Source: Anagrus nilaparvatae
Taxonomy: Eukaryota; Arthropoda; Insecta; Hymenoptera; Mymaridae
Direction of reading: 5' to 3'
NCBI GenBank assembly: GCA_022575985.1
Contig: JAKSXM010000272.1
Location: forward strand, 2,294,001-2,358,000
Length of the DNA stretch: 64,000 nt
Position 1 is the stretch's first letter. The number at the start of each line of letters is the position of its first letter. The position numbers and the translations under genes were made by a program. The notes under the pieces were generated by a model. That model worked only from the letters and a program-made list of their open reading frames with translations, had not been told where the DNA came from and did not search any database. This document shows, in pieces, positions 57,986-64,000 of this stretch.

Positions 57986-59578
57986 TAAAAATGGGCCTTG
58001 TATTTTTTATTTTAGAATTTGAAATAAAAACTTATATACTTTCCATTTAAAATTTCAAAGTTGGGTCCTGCTGGGCCCGATGGGGCCCTAAGACCCAAAT
58101 TTTATGTCCATCTTCAAATGTCTCCCTCCAAACCTAGCAACTTTCATACGAAACATTTTTTATTATTTTGCTTTGTTTTCGAAATATTAGAGTGCATCGA
58201 TTATAATGACTCACCCTATATATTCCTTTTTTCATGTTTTTTGGTCCGCCATATTGGAAAAATGAAAAATATGCTGAGGTGAAAAAAAAAATATTCATTC
58301 ATTAAAAAGTTTTTCTCAATCTCGAAAACTTTCTGGTAATGTTGAAAGTTCTTATTCTCGTGTTTCTTGGTCCGCCATCTTAGAAGTTTGAAAAATGTAT
58401 TAGATTAAAATAATGGAAGTTTTAGTAAAACCAAGTATATTCCGAATGAAAACTGGTGGAACCAAGTTAATGATTTTCCGGAATTTTCATAGTTTTCCAC
58501 ATAGAAAAAAATGTTTTCTTCTAAGCAAATAAGTATAGGTCAAATTAATCCCCGCGGTGCTGAGCAAACTAATTTTACATCAGTTAAAATAATGTTATAA
58601 AGTTTATCAGTATTGAATTTTCTTCATTTTCCGGAAATTTTTTTTTTTTTAATAACTGAAACTTATGTTCTGATTCTAACTTGGTAAAATCAGGTGGATT
58701 CCGAATTATACCAGGTGGGACCAGGTATAAGATTAGCATTAGGCTTTTCCGAGTTTCCCACACAATTAAAAAGTTTTTCCGGGCAAATCATGTACTGGTT
58801 AAACAAATTCGCAGTGTAGCTGGATAAAATAATATTAAATCATTTGAAATAATATTAGCTTATCAGGATTGAATTTTCTTCATTTTTCCTAGAAATTTTC
58901 TTTTTTTAACAACCAAAAATTTTTTTATGACTAAAATTCATTGAAACCATATGAAACACAATGAAAGAAGCCAAACCGGCCGGTGGCTGGGAAACCAATG
59001 AAGTAAGAAAGAAAAAGAAAAAGAAAAGAAACCAACTTTTTTGCAGCGTGTAATGAAAAATATTTTTTGTATAACTTCTTGAAAACTGAAAAAAATTATA
59101 CACAGGTTTTTAATATTTTTTACCATAATTATCTGGATAGTAAACATCTTGTAAAGAATTTTGTACATTGTTACATGTAAACATTACATGTTTACAAGAA
59201 TAAACCTAACATTATAAAAAAAGAGAATCATATTTTTATTTAGTTAAAAAATTTTACTTATTTAGAAATTTTAGAACTATGAAACAGCACATAAACTTTA
59301 GAAACACAAAATGATACTGTTAATTCATTTTACAATAGTTAATAATACATATACAAATTATATATACAGTCATTTTTTACATAGCAATTCATTTAAAAAA
59401 AAAAATAATCTTATTTAGTATTTAGTTTCTTTATCTAATTTAATTAATTTCTCTAATAATTTATTTCCCAACTTGCTGCTAATTTATTATCATTAGATAT
59501 TTAAAATTGTAAACAAATGCTTTTATATAAACAAAATTATTGGAAATTAGATAATAATTTTATAATTTAAATCAAAAA
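57986..59578. other. gene-free 3' flank with repeat fragments
   Basis: A possible polyadenylation signal AATAAA is at 58023-58028. A GC hairpin (TTGGGTC ... GACCCAA, with GGGCCC and GGGGCCC inside) is at 58061-58099. Satellite-3 units lie at 58190-58400 (GGTCCGCCATATTGGAAAAA), and the dispersed family of 38690-39010 at 58430-58990. From 59000 to 59578 nothing is recognisable. Confidence 0.6.
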
Positions 59579-59890
59579 TCAATCAACGTTTATTTCTTGT
59601 CTTGGCAATATTGTACGAGCTTCAATATTTCTCATCAAAAATTTAATACTTTCAGCGTATAGGTCAGAATCCAGAGGAGAGCAAGGAATTCTTTCTTTTA
59701 ATATAATATCAACAGCCAAAAAGTGCTTTTATCACTCTAAAAAAGGTTTAACTGCTTTGACTATTATTAAGTTGTTTTTATTGCTACCTTCTATATTATC
59801 CAAGTGAGAAATTGTCTTTGCTCGGGATTTCTCAGTAACATCTAGAAGTGTGTTATTTGTGCATAAATATTTATTTGATATAAAAAACAT
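59579..59890 (-). pseudogene. small minus-strand coding remnant near the right end
   Basis: A 104-codon frame from an ATG at 59890 to TGA at 59581-59579, broken only by adjacent TGA-TAA codons at 59734-59729. The composition is protein-like on both sides of the break: TEKSRAKTISHLDNIEGS before it, and HFLAVDIILKERIPCSP and YAESIKFLMRNIEART after it. No family recognised. It lies about 15 bases inside the right terminal repeat and is convergent with the main gene. It may be a third gene of the large element or its last exon. Confidence 0.45.
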
Positions 59891-59904
59891 TTTGAGATTA
59901 AATT

Positions 59905-60217
59905 TACTGCAGAGTGCAGAGGACCTAAATAAAGAAACTGCATTCGTCGGTCCTTCCGTATACTCCTATGCGTATTCTTATACTATGGTGGCGTACGTAT
60001 GGCATCCGATTCAAAAATTTTAATTAAAAAAAAAAATATGCGAATCTTAAAAATCTAGCTCCAAGCCGCTGGAGTATTAATGAAAATAAAGTCTTTTGCA
60101 AGAGGAAATTTTTATCCGACGCTTTTCCATTTCAGGAGATCTGAAAAGCGATTCGGCCTAGAAAAAACTAGAATCCCCCCCCATTAAAGGAGATAATTAC
60201 AGTACTAGAGCGGACTC
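59905..60217. repeat. right terminal inverted repeat of the 14.9 kb element
   Basis: Reverse complement of 45366-45685. The inner third is more diverged (extra bases around CGTACGCCACC on the complementary strand). Confidence 0.85.
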
Positions 60218-60221
60218 TTAA

Positions 60222-61469
60222 TACTTATCTTAATCTTAATACTATATATATTTGAAAATTTATTTGTTTGTCTGTCTGTCTGTCTGTCTGTCCACTCATA
60301 ACGCAAGAACCGCCGAACTAATTAGCATGAAACCGGTGTCAAAATGAAGAAAAAAAGTCTGCGGGTGACATAATCCATAGATTTTCTGCTCAGCTATCGT
60401 AGTTTTTGACATATTTAATTTTTAGTATTTTTGAACTTGATAAAATTTTTAATAAAAATAAATAAAAAAATTTTTAATATTATAAATCTGTACCCTAATG
60501 ACTCAATATCCACCAAACTAAGTGACATGAAACCGGTATCAAAATATAGAAAAAAAAGACTGCGGGTGATATGGGCCATTTTATGCTTAGTTATCGTAGT
60601 CTTTGAGATATTCAATTTTTACTATTTATGGAGAAATTAAAATTTATTGAAAATTTCGTTACAAAGTGAAATATCTAAAAAATATGAAAAAATTTTACTA
60701 TAAGATTTGGCATTACTAGATTCGGCACTAATTTATATGTACTCAAATAAATTTTTGTTAAAAACGGAGGCTTTTTAAAAATTAGCAACATTTTTTATAT
60801 ATCTTAATACTATATCTTATACTATATATATTTAAAAATTTATATGTTTGTTTGTCTGTTTGTCTGTTTGTCTGTACCCTAATGACTCAAGAACCACCGA
60901 ACCGATTGGCATGAAACTGGCGTCAAAATGAAGAAAAAAAAATGCGGGTGACATAGGCCCTATATTTTCTGCTTAGCTATCGTAGTTTTTGAAATATTCA
61001 ATTTTTACTATTTATGGAGAAATTAAAATTTTTTTAAAATTTCGTTAAAAAGTGAAATATCTAAAAAATATGAAAAAATGTTACTATAAGATTTGGCATT
61101 ACCTGATTCGGCACTAATTTATACGTACTCAGTTAAATTTTTGTTCAAAACGGAGGTTTTTTTAAAAATTAGCAACATTTTTTATATATCTTAATACTAT
61201 ATCTTAACGCCATCCTAAACCCAAATGTGTCGGTAAAGTTTCTTAAATGTCGGCTTTCTTTTTTAAGCTGTATAAAAAACAAAAAAAATATTTTAAGCTA
61301 TAAAGAATGATTTTTTTTAGTGAATGATTCAATATGAAGCCACAAATTTTATTATAAATGGATTGGCGACCTTTTTCAAAATGAACTCTGCCTTACCGAC
61401 TCAATGTTAAAAACATAGGGGTTTAGGATGACGTTAATACTATATATATTTGAAAAATTTATTTGTTTC

Positions 61470-61503
<34 letters not shown>

Positions 61504-62900
61504 CACTCAACACGCAAGAACCGCCGAACCAATTAGCATGAAACCGGTGTCAAAATGAAGAAAAAAAGTCTGCGGGTGACATAGGCCATAGATTTTCTGC
61601 TCAGCTATCGTATTTTCTGAGATATTTAATTTTTAGTATTTTTGAACTTGATAAAATTTTTAAATTTTTTAACAAAAATTGAAATGTCTCGAAACTATCG
61701 AAAAATTTCCTATCGCACTTTGTAGTATTTGATTCGGCACTAATTTTTACGTATTCTCTGAAATTTTTGTTCAAAGCGGAGGTATCTTTAAAATTTTATA
61801 AAATATTTTTGAAGCTGGTAAAAAATTTTTTTTCATTTTTTTATTTTTTATGGTATTATATTTTTTATGGTATTTTTAATAATTTATCTGTACCCTAATG
61901 ACTCAAGATCCACCAAATTAAGTGACATGAAAACGGTATCAAAATATAGAAAAAAAAGACTGCGGGTGATATGGGCCATTTTCTGCTTAGTTATCGTAGT
62001 CTTTGAGATATTCAATTTTTACTATTTATGGAGAAATTAAAATTTATTGAAAATTTCGTTACAAAGTGAAATATCTAAAAAATATGAAAAAATTTAAATG
62101 TTGCAATTGGTATTATTTGATTCAGTCAATTCTAGAACCATCTATATGTACATATCTGAATACTATATACTATATTTGGCATTACTTGATTCGGCACTAA
62201 TTTATACGTACTCAGTTAAATTTTTTTTCAAAACGGAGGTTTTTTTAAAAATTAGCAACATTTTTTATATATCTTAATACTATATACTATATATCTAAAA
62301 ATTTATTTGTCTGTTTGTATGTCGGGATTGGGCATAGCCCAATAAAAATTTTTATTTTTTATGGTATTTTTAATAATTTATTTGTGTATCTATGTGTCTA
62401 TGTGTTTTATCATGAGGCTCAAACCAATGAAAGAAATTACATAAAACCAATGTCAAAATAAAGTTAAAATAAAAAAATTTTTACTATTTTTGAAAAAAAA
62501 TTTAATTTTCTGAAAATTTGGTTAAAAAGTGAAATATCTGAAAAATATGATAAAATTTAAATGTTGCAATTGGTATTATTTGATTCAGTCAATTCTAGAA
62601 CCATCTATATGTACATATCTGAATACTATATACTATATATATTTGAACATTTATTTGTCTGTCTGTCTGTCTGTAATAATAACGCTGCTCTAATCACTAC
62701 GCAATAGTTTGAATGTGTTGGCATAACTATAAATTTGCATTGAAAAATGATTTTTTAAAGCAACAGAAACAGAAAGAAATGTGACACAGCATTTATTGCC
62801 TATGCTAGTTTTATAAAATTTCTAATAATATATTGCTGTGTCCGTGTGTGTATGTGTTTCGTCATCAGGGGCGAACCAATGAACAGTTAAATATGAAAAA
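60222..62900 (+). repeat. tandem R copies
   Basis: Four to five R units in the same orientation, starting near 60236, 60805, 61438, 62270 and 62625. They vary in length and carry (GTCT)n runs at 60268-60292 and 61470-61502. Unit boundaries repeatedly read TATATCTTAATACTATATA. The first follows the right TTAA of the large element. Confidence 0.85.
61208..61433. mobile_element. 226-base TTAA-flanked inverted-repeat element
   Basis: Ends CGCCATCCTAAACCC and GGGTTTAGGATGACG, flanked by TTAA (61204-61207 and 61434-61437). It is inserted in the same R string (TATC-TTAA-TACTATATAT) as the 14.9 kb element. Secondary inverted strings GTCGGTAAAG and CCTTACCGAC lie inside. Confidence 0.85.
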
Positions 62901-63235
62901 TCAAAATATAGAAAAATACCCTTCCAACTAGCTGGCACTGAGGTTCCTCAAACAATGGGCTGTAATCTTAATTTACAACAAATATTATTGATTACAACCA
63001 TGCAATTATACATACATTTTTCGTTTTTAGTAGCCGGTAAAGTAGATTATTAAGATCATTTTGTTATTAAAGTGAAAATTCTAGCGTCCATGGATTGGTC
63101 GCGCTGGCGTTAATGGATTTTAAATCATTTTTGCATAATTAAAAAGAGACAAATATAAAAAAAAGCTAATTTTATTTTTTTTTATAAAATTTTATTTTAT
63201 TAGAATATATAATTATCTCTTAATAATTAAAAGGC
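62901..63235. other. gene-free stretch
   Basis: Contains the reverse-oriented relative of 44640-44690 (near 62925-62970). No gene. Confidence 0.5.
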
Positions 63236-63510
63236 TGCGTCTATTTACCTAGAAATTCTGGATAGATAACCTTGAAATTTCAGAAACTTTTTTTCAAAGA
63301 TTTCACACATAATAATTAATTTTTTTTTTAAATTACATTTAAATCTTATAAAGTACTAAAAAAATAGTTAATTTTTCAAAAAAAATTTTAATATTCAGTG
63401 CAGAGTGCAGAAAAGCAAACAAAACAAACCTCAAGTTGAGGTTCAAAATATTTTTTTTTGTAAATGCGTGAGTGCATTTTACGTAAAAAATTTCTGGGTA
63501 AATAGACATT
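63236..63510. mobile_element. 276-base inverted-repeat element, copy 2 (reverse orientation)
   Basis: Reverse complement of 32878-33153: starts GCGTCTATTTACCTAGAAAT and ends AATTTCTGGGTAAATAGAC. Nearly every landmark is preserved, so the two copies are fairly young. Confidence 0.85.
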
Positions 63511-64000
63511 GCGTAATTAAAATATTGGGTAACATGATTTTTTTATTTTGTCAAAGAAATGGTTGGTAATGATGCGAAAATTACAAATATTCGCTCAATT
63601 ATTATAAAAAGATAGGAGTTTTTACCAGAATTTATAATAATTTCTTATAATTTATTTTCTCAGTGTACTTCTTGCATTTCAAGATTTTAACATTATTTAT
63701 ATTATTAAATTATAAGAAAAAATGGAATTTTTCTTAATTTGAAAAAAGTATTAAATACTATTTTCACGTTCCAATTTAAAATTTATTAAAAATAATTTAG
63801 AAAATTATTTTTTATTATTTTCTTATTTATAAAAATAAGAATGTTAAATAAATATATAACGAACAGAATGGAACAAATTTTTTTATGAAATGTTATCTTT
63901 ATTTCATTGACGTTTCGAAAGACTAGCTTCCCTTGTCAAAATCTGAAAAATACATTTGAGTTATATAAAAGATTTTTTTAAAAACAATTATGTACACTTT
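63511..64000. other. AT-rich end of window
   Basis: No gene. It contains hammerhead-like motif copy 3 at 63910-63939; an element to which it belongs may continue beyond the window. Confidence 0.5.
63910..63939 (-). ncRNA. hammerhead-ribozyme-like motif, copy 3
   Basis: On the minus strand: TTGACAAG, stem GGAAG/CTTTC (one G-U pair) with loop CTAGT, then GAAACGTC. The second core strand is canonical (GAAAC). The first is UUGACAA instead of CUGANGA. The arrangement matches the motif known from Penelope-like terminal repeats. Confidence 0.5.

Larger units (their letters stand above)
45366..60217. mobile_element. 14.9 kb TTAA-flanked DNA transposon carrying several genes
   Basis: Ends begin GAGTCCGCTCTAGTACTGTA and finish with the complement. 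They are flanked by TTAA at 45362-45365 and 60218-60221, inside the R string TATATC-TTAA-TAC. The inverted repeats are about 220 bases at high identity (45366-45590 and 60000-60217) and continue with gaps to about 45685 and 59905. Inside are a DDE transposase/YqaJ nuclease gene, a divergent small spliced gene, a decayed zinc-finger region, a minus-strand remnant near the right end and later insertions (hairpins, a MULE). TTAA targeting is known for piggyBac and Kolobok; the protein looks like neither in the residues I can see. I infer one autonomous element, now with lesions. Confidence 0.85.

Noticed and set aside
44640..62970. The inverted similarity of 44640-44690 and 62925-62970 as outer ends of an even larger element.
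   Set aside because: The match is short, the flanks show no duplication, and both lie among R copies. The TTAA ends at 45366 and 60217 explain the structure better.

Overview
This is a strongly AT-rich, repeat-saturated stretch of eukaryotic nuclear DNA, most likely from an arthropod and probably an insect. The grounds are the retrotransposon and DNA-transposon families present, short spliced introns (one of 71 bases), GT-AG splice sites and TTAGG-type repeats inside one small element. The species cannot be told from the sequence. I see no ordinary host gene; almost every coding stretch belongs to a mobile element.

Layout. 1-676 is a minisatellite. About 825-9925 is a minus-strand non-LTR retrotransposon (LINE-A). 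Three DNA elements sit inside it: a 2.08 kb foldback in its 3' region, a TTAA-flanked element and a hAT-like foldback in ORF1. 9955-15470 holds tandem repeats and a large foldback whose arms are satellite arrays. 15475-22088 is an interspersed repeat called R here, carrying a related 5'-truncated LINE (LINE-B, plus strand) and a TTAA-flanked foldback. 22089-24330 is a hAT-like element and a satellite remnant. 24784-26790 is a decayed R1-like LINE, and 28576-29065 a Penelope-like remnant with a hammerhead-like motif. 27650-45360 is mostly foldbacks, mirrored satellite arrays, R copies and a tRNA-like sequence.

The main object is 45366-60217. It is a 14,852-base element with terminal inverted repeats of 200-300 bases, flanked by a TTAA duplication, inserted into an R-R junction. 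It carries a two-exon gene (50131-50219 joined to 53957-57014) for a large protein with a DDE-type transposase core and a C-terminal YqaJ-like nuclease domain. A second small two-exon gene runs divergently (48287-47821, minus). A decayed, duplicated zinc-finger coding region lies at 46060-47660 and a small minus-strand coding remnant near the right end (59890-59579). A MULE with a 9-base target duplication has inserted beside the start codon of the small gene, and a TTAGG-rich hairpin ends the long reading frame. The arrangement suggests a large transposon with its own transposase/nuclease and accessory genes, now decaying.

From 60222 to the end are R copies, another TTAA-flanked element, and a second copy of a short element first seen at 32878. 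A third hammerhead-like motif lies at the window end.
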